A DNA stretch of 64,000 bases, taken from positions 186,001-250,000 of the forward strand of contig CAIKMQ010000003.1 in the NCBI GenBank assembly GCA_903828565.1, in the 5' to 3' direction. A program made the position numbers and the translations under genes. Of this stretch, positions 16,851-24,761 are shown one piece after another (position 1 is the first letter of the stretch; each line of letters opens with the position of its first letter). This DNA comes from an uncultured Leptolinea sp. (lineage in GTDB: Bacteria; Chloroflexota; Anaerolineae; Anaerolineales; Anaerolineaceae). The notes beneath the pieces were generated by a model. The model saw nothing but the letters and a program-made list of their open reading frames with translations, had not been told where the DNA came from and did no database searches.

Positions 16851-17504
16851 ATGGGCACTGCTATCCGCCTGATGCCGCGTGAAGAATCCGCAGAGCATAC
16901 CTCACGCATGCCGTTGCACCATGCAGTGCACTGGCGGCCGCGATCTGCTTTACGGCCGGCAAGTGAAGCGGCGGTGTCTGTCTTTGTCACTCCAAAAGCT
17001 TACATGCGTGCCTGCGCCCACGCGCACAGTGATCTGGAAAATGAAGTTGGCGGATGGCTGCTGGGCAGGTACCGGCTGGATAGTGAACGGGGTGAGCGCT
17101 TTGTGGTGGTAGATACCATTCTGCCGGCACGAAATACCCGGCAGGGCAGCGCGTTTCTCACCTTTACCCCTGAGAGCCAGCTGGAGTTGCACCGGGCGAT
17201 CGAAGAGGAGTACCCCGGCAAGGCACTGGTGGGCTGGTTCCACACCCACCCGCGGATGGGGATCTTCCTGTCCGCATACGACACTTTCCTGCACAACCAT
17301 TTCTTCCCTGAGCTGTGGCAGGTTGCCCTGGTGATCGAACCCTTCTCGCGCAGCGCCGGTTTTTTTGTGCGCCAGCCAGGTGGATTGCTCGATCCCCGGC
17401 GGTATTACGGCTTTTATGAGCTGACCACTGACCGCTCCCGCAGTGTTGTGCACTGGCAGAATCTTTCTGCCAGGCGGGCGCAGAAAGAGAGAAGTACACA
17501 ATGA
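16851..17504 (+). CDS. JAMM/JAB-domain metalloprotease (deubiquitinase-like)
   Basis: 217 aa with a complete JAMM zinc site: Glu65 in ENEVGGWLLG, then His131 and His133, seven residues, Ser141 and Asp144 (HTHPRMGIFLSAYD). This is the arrangement of Rpn11/AMSH-type isopeptidases. In this operon it would remove the Ubl from targets or from the E2 fusion. The start at 16851 is chosen because AGGAG lies 8 nt upstream; a GTG at 16842 is an alternative. The stop overlaps the FHA gene start by 4 nt (ATGA). Confidence 0.92.
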   Translation: MGTAIRLMPREESAEHTSRMPLHHAVHWRPRSALRPASEAAVSVFVTPKAYMRACAHAHSDLENEVGGWLLGRYRLDSERGERFVVVDTILPARNTRQGSAFLTFTPESQLELHRAIEEEYPGKALVGWFHTHPRMGIFLSAYDTFLHNHFFPELWQVALVIEPFSRSAGFFVRQPGGLLDPRRYYGFYELTTDRSRSVVHWQNLSARRAQKERSTQ

Positions 17505-18358
17505 CAAGACAAATGCGTTTATTCTTTTACGGCGTTCTGGGAGCGATTGGTGGGTTGATCGGTTGGCATGCCAGCAACCTGCTTGGCCTTTCCTTCGCGC
17601 CGAGTATCTATGTCGCTGAGGTGGTGTTGGGTGCCATGATTGGATTGAGCATTGGCGCCTGCATCGGCCTTGCCGAAGGGATCGTGCGCCGCAACCTGGC
17701 GCAAGGGTTACGGGCATTCGTCATCACCGGCGGCTTGGGCCTGGCCGGCGGGGCGATGGCCCTGCCAGTATCCGAAGGCTTCTTCCAGCTGCTGGGCGGC
17801 GGAGCCATCGGCCGCGTGGTCGGCTGGGGATTGTTCGGCCTGGTTACCGGGTTGGCTGCCGGTTTTACCGCCGGTACTCAACGCTGGAAAGGGGCATTGG
17901 GCGGAATCCTGGGCGGTTTACTGGGCGGAGCCTTGTTTTCAGGCATTTATACCCTCGTCCGCAGCACACAGCTGGGAAAAGCATTAGGTTTCATCCTGCT
18001 TGGTGCGGCTGTGGGCGCTTTCATCGCTCTGATCGCTTACTTGCTTTCCAGGGCCTGGATCGAAGTGAAGTCTGGCAAGATGAAAGGCTCTGAATTCATT
18101 CTGGATAAATTCCTGCCTCTGACCGGCCCGAGCGCTTTCATTGGCAGCGACTCTTTGAAATCCGAGATCGTTCTACCGGACCCGGATATTGCTCCCCAGC
18201 ACGCCATGCTCAAAGGACACGGTACGCATTTCACTTTGAAAGACATGAGCCTGAGCGGTACGTATATCAATGGGAAGAAGATCGAACAAACGAAGTTATC
18301 AGATAAACAGGTCATCCGGGTAGGGAACACGGAATTGATCTATCATGAAAAGAGGTAA
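17501..18358 (+). CDS. Polytopic membrane protein with C-terminal FHA domain
   Basis: 285 aa. Roughly residues 1-195 contain five or six Gly/Ala-rich membrane helices (GVLGAIGGLIGWHA, AVVLGAMIGLSIGA-type repeats, ALGGILGGLLGGALF). Residues about 205-283 match a forkhead-associated domain (FIGSDSLKSEIVLPD, QHAMLKG, SGTYINGKK). The usual phosphothreonine contacts are altered: the Arg of GR is Ser and the Ser of the SxxH motif is Ala, so it may bind unphosphorylated partners. Position and overlap with the JAMM gene make it part of the ubiquitin-like operon. Confidence 0.8.
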   Translation: MTRQMRLFFYGVLGAIGGLIGWHASNLLGLSFAPSIYVAEVVLGAMIGLSIGACIGLAEGIVRRNLAQGLRAFVITGGLGLAGGAMALPVSEGFFQLLGGGAIGRVVGWGLFGLVTGLAAGFTAGTQRWKGALGGILGGLLGGALFSGIYTLVRSTQLGKALGFILLGAAVGAFIALIAYLLSRAWIEVKSGKMKGSEFILDKFLPLTGPSAFIGSDSLKSEIVLPDPDIAPQHAMLKGHGTHFTLKDMSLSGTYINGKKIEQTKLSDKQVIRVGNTELIYHEKR

Positions 18359-18361
18359 ACC

Positions 18362-19516
18362 ATGAACCGGACCCATAGACTCTTGATCTTACCGGTAATG
18401 TTGTTCACACTGCTGTTTGGCAGTGCGGCAGCCCCAATGCAAGACGCTGTACCGGCAGCCGGTGATCTGAACGTCCGCATCACCCAGGTGGATACCAGCC
18501 ACTTCCCGCAGGTGACAGTCTACATTTCCGTGACCGATGCTGCCGGTGAACCGGTGTCGATCAACCCGGCCGCCATTCTTTTGCAGGAAGAAGGTAAGGT
18601 GATCACTCCCAGCCAGGTGAATGGCACCGGGGAAGGCACTCCGCTGACCACCCTGCTTGTGCTGGATATCTCCGGCAGTATGAACCATGCCAACAAGCTT
18701 GAGAACGCGCGTTCGGTGGCCAAAGCGTACATCGGGCAATCCCGCCTTGATGACCAGGTCGGAATTCTGGTATTCAATGAAAGTATTGAGTTGGTGCAAG
18801 GTGTGACTTCGGACCAGGATGCGCTGTATACAGCCCTGGACAATCTCAAAGCCAAAGATGATACAGCAATGTATGATGCCTTGGTACAGGCGATTTCCGT
18901 GCTCAACCCGCTGGACGGGCGCAAGGCTATCATCGTGCTGACAGATGGCATGGATAATCACAGCCGGCACACCGCGCAGGACGTGTTGGAAGCGATCGGC
19001 CAAAGCGGCCTTTCTATCTCCACCATCGGGTTGGGGAATCCGGGCCAAAGTACTGGTAACCTGGCTGCGTTGGATGAAGCCGGGCTGCGTGCCCTGGCAG
19101 AACAAGCCGGCGGTCAATACGGTTATGCCAGTGACCTGGCATCGCTGCAGGCATTATACGAGCTGTACGGCAGGTCGCTGCAAAGTGAGTATGCCATCAC
19201 CTACATCTCTCCCGCAAAGCTGCATGATGGATTCAACCGCAGCCTGAGTGTTTCCCTGGTGGATAGCAATCTGGCTCCGCTTGGTCCAGCAACCGAATCT
19301 AAATACAATCCTGGCGGTTTGTTGCCTGAAACATCCGGCCCTTCATGGCCTCTGTTCTATGGCCTGCTGGCAGCCCTGTTGATCATTCTGGCACTGCCTT
19401 TTGTGTTGCCGAAGATCAGAATGGCAAAGAAAACCCCACCGGGAAAATCCGCGGATAAAGAGCCGATCGTGATGAAAGGCAAACCACCCGCGAAACCACG
19501 GATAAAGTTGAAATAA
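18362..19516 (+). CDS. Secreted, C-terminally membrane-anchored VWA-domain protein
   Basis: 384 aa. A signal peptide (residues about 6-26) is followed by a beta-rich segment, then a von Willebrand A domain (about 95-285) with the MIDAS motif DISGSM and the later ILTDGMDN. A membrane helix (about 335-356, LFYGLLAALLIILALPFVLP) and a short Lys-rich cytoplasmic tail close the protein. The VWA would be outside and the tail inside, where it could be a substrate of the conjugation system. It is the last gene of the operon, 3 nt after the FHA gene, followed by a bidirectional terminator. Confidence 0.83.
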   Translation: MNRTHRLLILPVMLFTLLFGSAAAPMQDAVPAAGDLNVRITQVDTSHFPQVTVYISVTDAAGEPVSINPAAILLQEEGKVITPSQVNGTGEGTPLTTLLVLDISGSMNHANKLENARSVAKAYIGQSRLDDQVGILVFNESIELVQGVTSDQDALYTALDNLKAKDDTAMYDALVQAISVLNPLDGRKAIIVLTDGMDNHSRHTAQDVLEAIGQSGLSISTIGLGNPGQSTGNLAALDEAGLRALAEQAGGQYGYASDLASLQALYELYGRSLQSEYAITYISPAKLHDGFNRSLSVSLVDSNLAPLGPATESKYNPGGLLPETSGPSWPLFYGLLAALLIILALPFVLPKIRMAKKTPPGKSADKEPIVMKGKPPAKPRIKLK

Positions 19517-19536
19517 GTAAGCTGAATAAAAAATAC

Positions 19537-19566
19537 CGGACTGTTGAAACAGTCCGATATTTTTTA
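19537..19566. terminator. Bidirectional terminator between the VWA and kimA-like genes
   Basis: CGGACTGT and ACAGTCCG form an 8-bp stem with a TGAA loop. A-rich sequence precedes it and ATATTTTTTA follows, so it can serve both converging genes. Confidence 0.85.
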
Positions 19567-19597
19567 TCGGTAGCAGCATGGTAAAAACCGGATGGTT

Positions 19598-21535
19598 TTA
19601 TACCTGGTAGGGAACCTCCACGATCACTATGCCGGGCTTGAACAGCAGGGCGAACCGCAGCATCAGGGCTGTTTGATTGTGCAGCAGGCTTTCCCACCAG
19701 CGCCGGGTGACAAATTGCGGCACCACTATGGTGAGCGTCTCATTCGTAGACATCAATGACAGCAGCGTCTCGATGTATTCCACGATAGGCTCCAGCAACA
19801 GCCGGTAGGGTGAATCCAGGATCACAAGTCTTGTTCCGCCTCCCCAACGCATCCATTTTTCTTCTACCTTCCGGGATTCCGCGGGATCGGTGGATACATG
19901 CACAGCGGTGACATCACTCGACAGATTGACGGCGTATTTCAGTGCGGCAAGGGAACCGCGATGCACACTGGCGATCAGAACCACCACACGATGGCGGTTG
20001 GTGCGGGCGACTCCATGGTAATGGTCCAGGGATAACTTTTTCGCCAGGCTCTTATAATGGTGATGGATGCCAAAGAAAACAGTCACCATGGAAGGCACCA
20101 ATAGTACGATGATCCATGCTCCATCTTTGAATTTAGTAATGGCAAAAGTGATCATTACCACGAATGTACAGATGGCGCCGAAACCGTTGATCACCATCTT
20201 GAATTTCCATTGACTGTCAAAGCGTAGGTGAGAACCAGGTTCGATGATCTCTTCATCCTTTTTCAGGTGGCCGGATTTCCACCAGCGTTTTGCCATGCCT
20301 GCCTGCGAGAGAGTAAACGATAGGAACACCCCGATCGCATACAGCGGAATCATACGGGTCACGCTTGCCTGAAAGATAAAGATCAAAAGGGATGCAAAGA
20401 AAGCCAGTGCAACGATACCGCGGGAAAAAACCAGCCGGCTGCCGCGAAAGGTAAGCTGCTTCGGCAGAAAGCCATCGCCGGCGTGCAGTGCTCCCAGTCG
20501 GGGAAAATCCGCAAAGGCTGTATTGGCTGCCATGATCAAGATCACAGCTGTACCAACGATGACCGCCAGGTAAAGGGGGCCTGTCCCCAGGTATACAGTC
20601 CGGGCAAGTTGTGAGATGACAGTCTCCTGTTCGGAGGGTACGGCAGCGATCTTCCCGGACAAATAGGAGATGCCAAGAAAGAGGGTGCCGAGGATGGAAG
20701 CCATCCAGATGAGGGTGATACCGGCATTCTTGCTGCGAGGTTCTTTGAAGGCAGTAATGCCGTTGGAAATAGCTTCAATCCCTGTCAAAGCAGAAGTACC
20801 GCTGGAGAATGCATGCAACAGCATAAAGGGTGTAATCACCTGGAGCACTCCCATAGCCTCAAATTCCGGCGGGTTGATGACTGTACCAAGTGATCCGGTG
20901 AAATACCTGAAAAAGCCCATGCCTACGGTCGCGACCATGATGATCACAAAGAAATAGGTAGGTATGGCGAAGGTGGTTCCGGACTCTTTCACTCCACGCA
21001 GATTGATGATCATCACGAACAATACCAGGGTGATTCCCAAGATGACCCGGTAGGGGTACAGGATTGGGAAAGCGGATATGATCTGCGCCACGCCGGATGA
21101 AATGGAAACAGCCACAGTCAGTATGTAGTCAGTCAGCAGGGCGGCACCGGCGGTTTGCGCGGGGAGTTCACCCAGGTTATCGCGAGCGACAATATAGGCA
21201 CCACCGCCCCCCGGGTAGGCATGAATGGTCTGCTCATACGAGATGGCAACGATCGTCATGAGGGCAACGATTGCAAGGGAGATGGGGAATACATACGATA
21301 ACGCTCCGCTGCCGGCAGCGGCCAGGATGATCATGATCTCCTGGCTGGCATAAGCAGTGGATGAAAGGGCATCTGATGCAAATACCGCCAGCCCGATGGT
21401 TTTACCGATGGTTTGGTGCGGGGCATCGGCTGTCGCTAATGGATGGCCGATGAACCAGTTGCGCCAGGTCTTTTTAGGGCGGACGGATGTCTCCTGATTG
21501 ATGATGGTGGGTCCGCTAAAACTTGTTCTTTCCAT
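19598..21535 (-). CDS. kimA: KimA-like APC-superfamily potassium importer
   Basis: A 645-aa permease with 12 predicted membrane segments and a cytosolic C-terminal domain. From memory of Bacillus subtilis KimA it is similar throughout: SDALSSTAYASQEIMIILA, AYPGGGGAYIVARDNLGE, AFSSGTSALTGIEAISNG, AANTAFADFPRL, IPLYAIGVFLSFTLSQ and, in the tail, VPQFVTRRWWESLLHNQ. KimA is a proton-coupled potassium importer, and the tail is a USP-like regulatory domain. The upstream KdpDE-like pair supports a potassium role. The leader contains a 9-bp hairpin; no c-di-AMP riboswitch was recognised. Confidence 0.82.
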   Translation of the reverse strand: MERTSFSGPTIINQETSVRPKKTWRNWFIGHPLATADAPHQTIGKTIGLAVFASDALSSTAYASQEIMIILAAAGSGALSYVFPISLAIVALMTIVAISYEQTIHAYPGGGGAYIVARDNLGELPAQTAGAALLTDYILTVAVSISSGVAQIISAFPILYPYRVILGITLVLFVMIINLRGVKESGTTFAIPTYFFVIIMVATVGMGFFRYFTGSLGTVINPPEFEAMGVLQVITPFMLLHAFSSGTSALTGIEAISNGITAFKEPRSKNAGITLIWMASILGTLFLGISYLSGKIAAVPSEQETVISQLARTVYLGTGPLYLAVIVGTAVILIMAANTAFADFPRLGALHAGDGFLPKQLTFRGSRLVFSRGIVALAFFASLLIFIFQASVTRMIPLYAIGVFLSFTLSQAGMAKRWWKSGHLKKDEEIIEPGSHLRFDSQWKFKMVINGFGAICTFVVMITFAITKFKDGAWIIVLLVPSMVTVFFGIHHHYKSLAKKLSLDHYHGVARTNRHRVVVLIASVHRGSLAALKYAVNLSSDVTAVHVSTDPAESRKVEEKWMRWGGGTRLVILDSPYRLLLEPIVEYIETLLSLMSTNETLTIVVPQFVTRRWWESLLHNQTALMLRFALLFKPGIVIVEVPYQV

Positions 21536-21579
21536 TTATTCACACTTTCGATGTTATTGCCAAAATGCGGCAACAAAAT

Positions 21580-21601
21580 ATCATCCACACGGGTGGATGA
21601 T
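21580..21601 (-). promoter_or_regulatory. Perfect hairpin in the kimA leader
   Basis: ATCATCCAC and GTGGATGAT form a 9-bp perfect inverted repeat around a 4-nt loop, 45 nt upstream of the kimA ATG. On the minus strand it is followed by ATTTTGTTGCC, so it could attenuate transcription or be a KdpE-type binding site. Function is inferred. Confidence 0.4.
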
Positions 21602-21693
21602 GGTATTCTAATCGTGTGATGCAGGAAAAAAGTTAACAGGCAATAAATGAAAACAATAAAAATATAAAGAAAAAATAAAAAATTCTGGATAGA

Positions 21694-22380
21694 TCAGGCG
21701 ATAAAACGATATCCAATACCTGATTCAGTGATGATCAGCTGGGGGTTATGCGGGTCCAATTCGATCTTCTGACGTAATTGGCGCACATATACGCGTAAAT
21801 ACTCCATCTGGCTACCGTCAGAATATCCCCAGACGTGCTGTAAAATTGCCTTGTGTGTCAATACGCGCCCAGTATTTACTGCCAGGAAAGATAGCAGCTT
21901 ATATTCAGTGGCGGTCAGTTTAACCATCTCACCATCACGCGTGACCATTTGGCGTGCGAGGTCGATCGTCAGGGGACCAGAAGTAATAACGGTATCGCGG
22001 TTACCAGGTACAGCGGAGTTATGCCGCAGAGCCACACGGATACGAGCCAGCAGCTCTTCTGCACTGAAGGGTTTGGTCAGATAGTCATCCGCACCAGCAT
22101 CCAGTGCATTTACCTTCTCTTTTTCTGCATCATGCGCTGATAGGATGATGATCGGGGCGTTATACCAGGTACGCAGGCTGGCGCAAACCTCCACCCCCGG
22201 CATGTCTGGTAAACCCAGGTCCAGGATGATGATATCCGGCAACAGAGTTGCCGCAAGCGCCAATCCCTTTTCTGCAGTATCCGCGGAGTTCACCCGGTAT
22301 CCCTGTTGGCCGAGTATGGTATTCAAGGCTCGTTGTATTTGTTGCTCATCATCGATCACCAGTATCTGCGGCTGATTCAT
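21694..22380 (-). CDS. kdpE: KdpE-like OmpR-family response regulator
   Basis: 228 aa. Residues 1-120 are a receiver domain with acidic pocket DDEQQ, phospho-acceptor in IIILDLGLPDMPG and Lys in DDYLTKPFS. Residues about 130-228 are an OmpR/PhoB winged helix (TATEYKLLSFLAVNTGRVLTH, then VRQLRQKIE), ending in the KdpE-like IITESGIGYRF. The ATG at 22380 overlaps the kinase stop by 4 nt; a longer frame to 22482 lies inside the kinase gene and is unlikely. Confidence 0.9.
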   Translation of the reverse strand: MNQPQILVIDDEQQIQRALNTILGQQGYRVNSADTAEKGLALAATLLPDIIILDLGLPDMPGVEVCASLRTWYNAPIIILSAHDAEKEKVNALDAGADDYLTKPFSAEELLARIRVALRHNSAVPGNRDTVITSGPLTIDLARQMVTRDGEMVKLTATEYKLLSFLAVNTGRVLTHKAILQHVWGYSDGSQMEYLRVYVRQLRQKIELDPHNPQLIITESGIGYRFIA

Positions 22381-23882
22381 AGGCCCTCCTCTTCTTCTAC
22401 TGGCATCTGGGGGGCAGTCCCATCCCAGAGATAAGGCAGCGTAAAGTGGAAGGAAACCCCCACAGGCAGGTTCTCCGCCCAAATGGCTCCACCGTGGGCT
22501 TCGATGATGCCTTTGCAGATCGAAAGGCCCAGGCCGGTACCGCGGGCTGAATCCTTGCCCGGCATCTGATAAAACTTTTCAAAGATATGCTGGATGTGTT
22601 CAGCGGGAATTTTCGGACCTGCATTCCGCACCTGAACATGGATCTGGCCGGTGTCTGCTTTCGCCACGATCTCGATCGGCACACCCAGCGGTGAGTACTT
22701 GATGCTATTACGTGCAAGGTTCAGAAAGACTTGTTCGATCAGAACAGCATCCACCGGTACAAGAGGAAGGTCATCTGGAACGTCCACTCTGGGCGGAGCC
22801 TCACGGGTGATCCGCCGCAACCTCCGCAGGCTGGTATCCACAATCTCCGACAGCGCATTCCATTGACGTTGTAATGTCAGCAACCCGGTTTCAAGGCGAG
22901 ACATATTCAGTAAATTGCCGATCAACTGGGCCATATTCTCGGTTTCTTCCAGCAAGAGGGACTGCAGTTCAGCACTGGCTTCCGGTTCTAATGCAAGCTC
23001 TGGGTTGAACAGGGTGGTGGCAGCAGCCTGAATGGATGCCAGCGGGGTACGCAGGTCATGGGATACAGATGAAAGGATGGCGCTTTTCAACCTGTCGCTT
23101 TCCTCCAATACACGTGTGCGTGTCTCATTCTGGATCAGCATGACGCGGTGCAGTGCAAGGGCACCGAGGCGGGCAATGATCCGCGCCAGTCGTTCCTGTT
23201 CCTGAGCGATCTTTGTCGTGCTTTGCCAGATCCGGATCTCACCCAAGATCATTTCGGGAGTAGTGATCTCGATCACAAGTGGTTCGCTGGATAGGTCTGA
23301 GTGTGAAATGTCATCATCTGAAGGTGGAGCAGTATGCAGTCCATGTACCAGGATCTTCAGATGCGAATCTGGAAACAGGTGAGAGATATTTTGTTCCAGT
23401 ACGCGTAGAATGTCCGCAACTTCATGAAGTTCGCCAAACTCCACACTTAGCTGATAGAGCTGCAGTACTTCCTGCTCGCGTGTCCGGGCGGTCTCCAGGT
23501 TGGTTTGCATCCTTGAGATCAGGGTGCTGATCAGGATCGAAACACCGAGAAACACCATCAAGACCAGCAAATCCTGAGGATGATTCACGCGAAAAGAATA
23601 ATACGGTGCAATGAAGAGATAATTAAAGAAGAGAAACCCTGCTATGGCAGCGGTGATGCCGCACCATCTACCGAGAAAAACAGCAGAAACAGTCACCGGG
23701 AGAATGTAAAGCAGGGCAACGATCGGTGCAGAAAGTACACCGCGCAGCATATACAGCATCAAGCTGAAGAGACTTAATACTCCCAATGTGAGGAGCGTTT
23801 TTACACCCCAGCGGTAGAACTGTCGTGGATGCGGCAGCTCTGAAATGATCCCGGCGGAGAAAGGACGATTCGTGTTAGGCAT
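22377..23882 (-). CDS. KdpD-type sensor histidine kinase lacking the N-terminal KdpD domains
   Basis: About 501 aa. Four closely packed membrane segments near residues 28-115 match the DUF4118 module of KdpD. A GAF-like region follows (about 135-260), then the HisKA box SSVSHDLRTPLASIQ and an ATPase domain with LARNSIKYSP and GTGLGLSICKGI. It lacks the roughly 370-residue KdpD N-terminus with USP domain, so turgor or potassium sensing must come through the membrane part. The start at 23882 is preferred over an ATG at 23894 that lies only 2 nt past a TATAAT box. No kdpFABC genes are near; kimA is the likely target. Confidence 0.88.
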   Translation of the reverse strand: MPNTNRPFSAGIISELPHPRQFYRWGVKTLLTLGVLSLFSLMLYMLRGVLSAPIVALLYILPVTVSAVFLGRWCGITAAIAGFLFFNYLFIAPYYSFRVNHPQDLLVLMVFLGVSILISTLISRMQTNLETARTREQEVLQLYQLSVEFGELHEVADILRVLEQNISHLFPDSHLKILVHGLHTAPPSDDDISHSDLSSEPLVIEITTPEMILGEIRIWQSTTKIAQEQERLARIIARLGALALHRVMLIQNETRTRVLEESDRLKSAILSSVSHDLRTPLASIQAAATTLFNPELALEPEASAELQSLLLEETENMAQLIGNLLNMSRLETGLLTLQRQWNALSEIVDTSLRRLRRITREAPPRVDVPDDLPLVPVDAVLIEQVFLNLARNSIKYSPLGVPIEIVAKADTGQIHVQVRNAGPKIPAEHIQHIFEKFYQMPGKDSARGTGLGLSICKGIIEAHGGAIWAENLPVGVSFHFTLPYLWDGTAPQMPVEEEEGL

Positions 23883-23947
23883 GGGTGATCGCATTCATTA
23901 TAGCCTTATCCCGCTCACATGACAGGCAAAGGCAGTATAAAAACCCC

Positions 23948-23978
23948 TTGACATTAACGTTACGGCAAGGTTTATACT
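23948..23978 (+). promoter_or_regulatory. MerR-type promoter/operator of the tipA-like gene
   Basis: TTGACA (23948-23953) and TATACT (23973-23978) are separated by 19 nt, the long spacing typical of MerR-activated promoters. The spacer is a dyad (CCTTGACATTAACGTTACGG continuing to CAAGG). The -10 ends 6 nt before the ATG at 23985. Confidence 0.82.
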
Positions 23979-23984
23979 GTGGGC

Positions 23985-24725
23985 ATGCTTACCATTCAAC
24001 AGCTGGCAAAACTGGCAGGAATCACAACCCGAACCCTGCGGCATTACCATCAGATCGGGCTGCTGACACCAGCGCGTATAGGTGAAAATGGATACCGTTA
24101 TTATGATGATGCGGATGCCATCCGGTTGCAGCAGATATTGCTGTATCGGGAACTGGGCATCCCGTTGGATGAGATCAGATCTGTACTGGCACAGCCGGGG
24201 TTTCAAGTTTCGCAGGCACTCGAAGAACATCATGACCGTCTGATTCGCCAGATCGCGCATTTGGAACGCCTGGTTCAAACCGTGGAAGATACGCTGGTGC
24301 ATATTAAAGGAGATAAATTGATGAGTACAAAACAATTGTTCGAGCCATTTACAGAAGAACAGCAGGCAGCTTATGAAAAAGAAGCCATGCAGCAATATGA
24401 TCCGCAGGTAGTGAAGGAGTCGAACCGCAAGTGGAAGAGTTACAGTGATGCAGAGAAAATGCGGATTGGCGAGGAAGGCAATGCGGCTTATCAGGCGATC
24501 GTAGATAGCATCCCCTTTGGGCCGGAGTCACTGCAGGCACAGGCTGGCGTGGCACTCTGGCGGAAGCATATGGATTACTTCTGGACGCCAGCACCGGATC
24601 AACTGCTCGGATTGGCACATCTGTACAATGACGATCCACGTTTCAAAGCCAATTTTGATAAGATTGATCCGCGCCTGGCTGCATACATGCTTCTGGCAGT
24701 GGAGGTATACATCAGCCGCCTGTAA
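23985..24725 (+). CDS. tipA: TipA-like MerR regulator with TipAS ligand-binding domain
   Basis: 246 aa. Residues 1-70 form a MerR winged helix (LTIQQLAKLAGITTRTLRHY, NGYRYYDDADAIRLQQI). A coiled coil spans about 75-108. Residues about 115-246 form a TipAS-type domain (LFEPFTEEQQAAYEKEA). This family binds antibiotics and other ligands and activates its own promoter. An in-frame ATG at 24321 with its own AAGGAGAT site would yield the TipAS domain alone (134 aa), as in Streptomyces tipA. The full-length mRNA appears leaderless. A GTG at 23979 is less likely to be the start. Confidence 0.88.
   Translation: MLTIQQLAKLAGITTRTLRHYHQIGLLTPARIGENGYRYYDDADAIRLQQILLYRELGIPLDEIRSVLAQPGFQVSQALEEHHDRLIRQIAHLERLVQTVEDTLVHIKGDKLMSTKQLFEPFTEEQQAAYEKEAMQQYDPQVVKESNRKWKSYSDAEKMRIGEEGNAAYQAIVDSIPFGPESLQAQAGVALWRKHMDYFWTPAPDQLLGLAHLYNDDPRFKANFDKIDPRLAAYMLLAVEVYISRL
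24307..24323 (+). promoter_or_regulatory. Internal ribosome-binding site and start for a TipAS-like short product
   Basis: AAGGAGAT (24307-24314), six bases, then ATG (24321-24323), in frame with the regulator. It starts the product MSTKQLFEPF exactly at the junction between the coiled coil and the ligand-binding domain. Confidence 0.7.
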
Positions 24726-24749
24726 GAACAGCGATGTTGATACCTGGCA

Positions 24750-24755
24750 TATAAT
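24750..24755 (+). promoter_or_regulatory. -10 box of the methyltransferase gene, leaderless-type
   Basis: TATAAT followed by six bases (TAAGCC) and the ATG at 24762, with no Shine-Dalgarno sequence. Confidence 0.6.
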
Positions 24756-24761
24756 TAAGCC

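Noticed and set aside
13035-17504. Calling the locus a Bil or CBASS antiphage operon
   Set aside because: No cyclic-nucleotide synthase or effector is present, and the extra RING, FHA and VWA membrane proteins and GntR fusion do not fit those systems. An immune role is possible but not shown.
21536-21693. A c-di-AMP (ydaO) riboswitch upstream of the kimA-like gene
   Set aside because: The conserved core of that riboswitch could not be found; only a simple hairpin is present.
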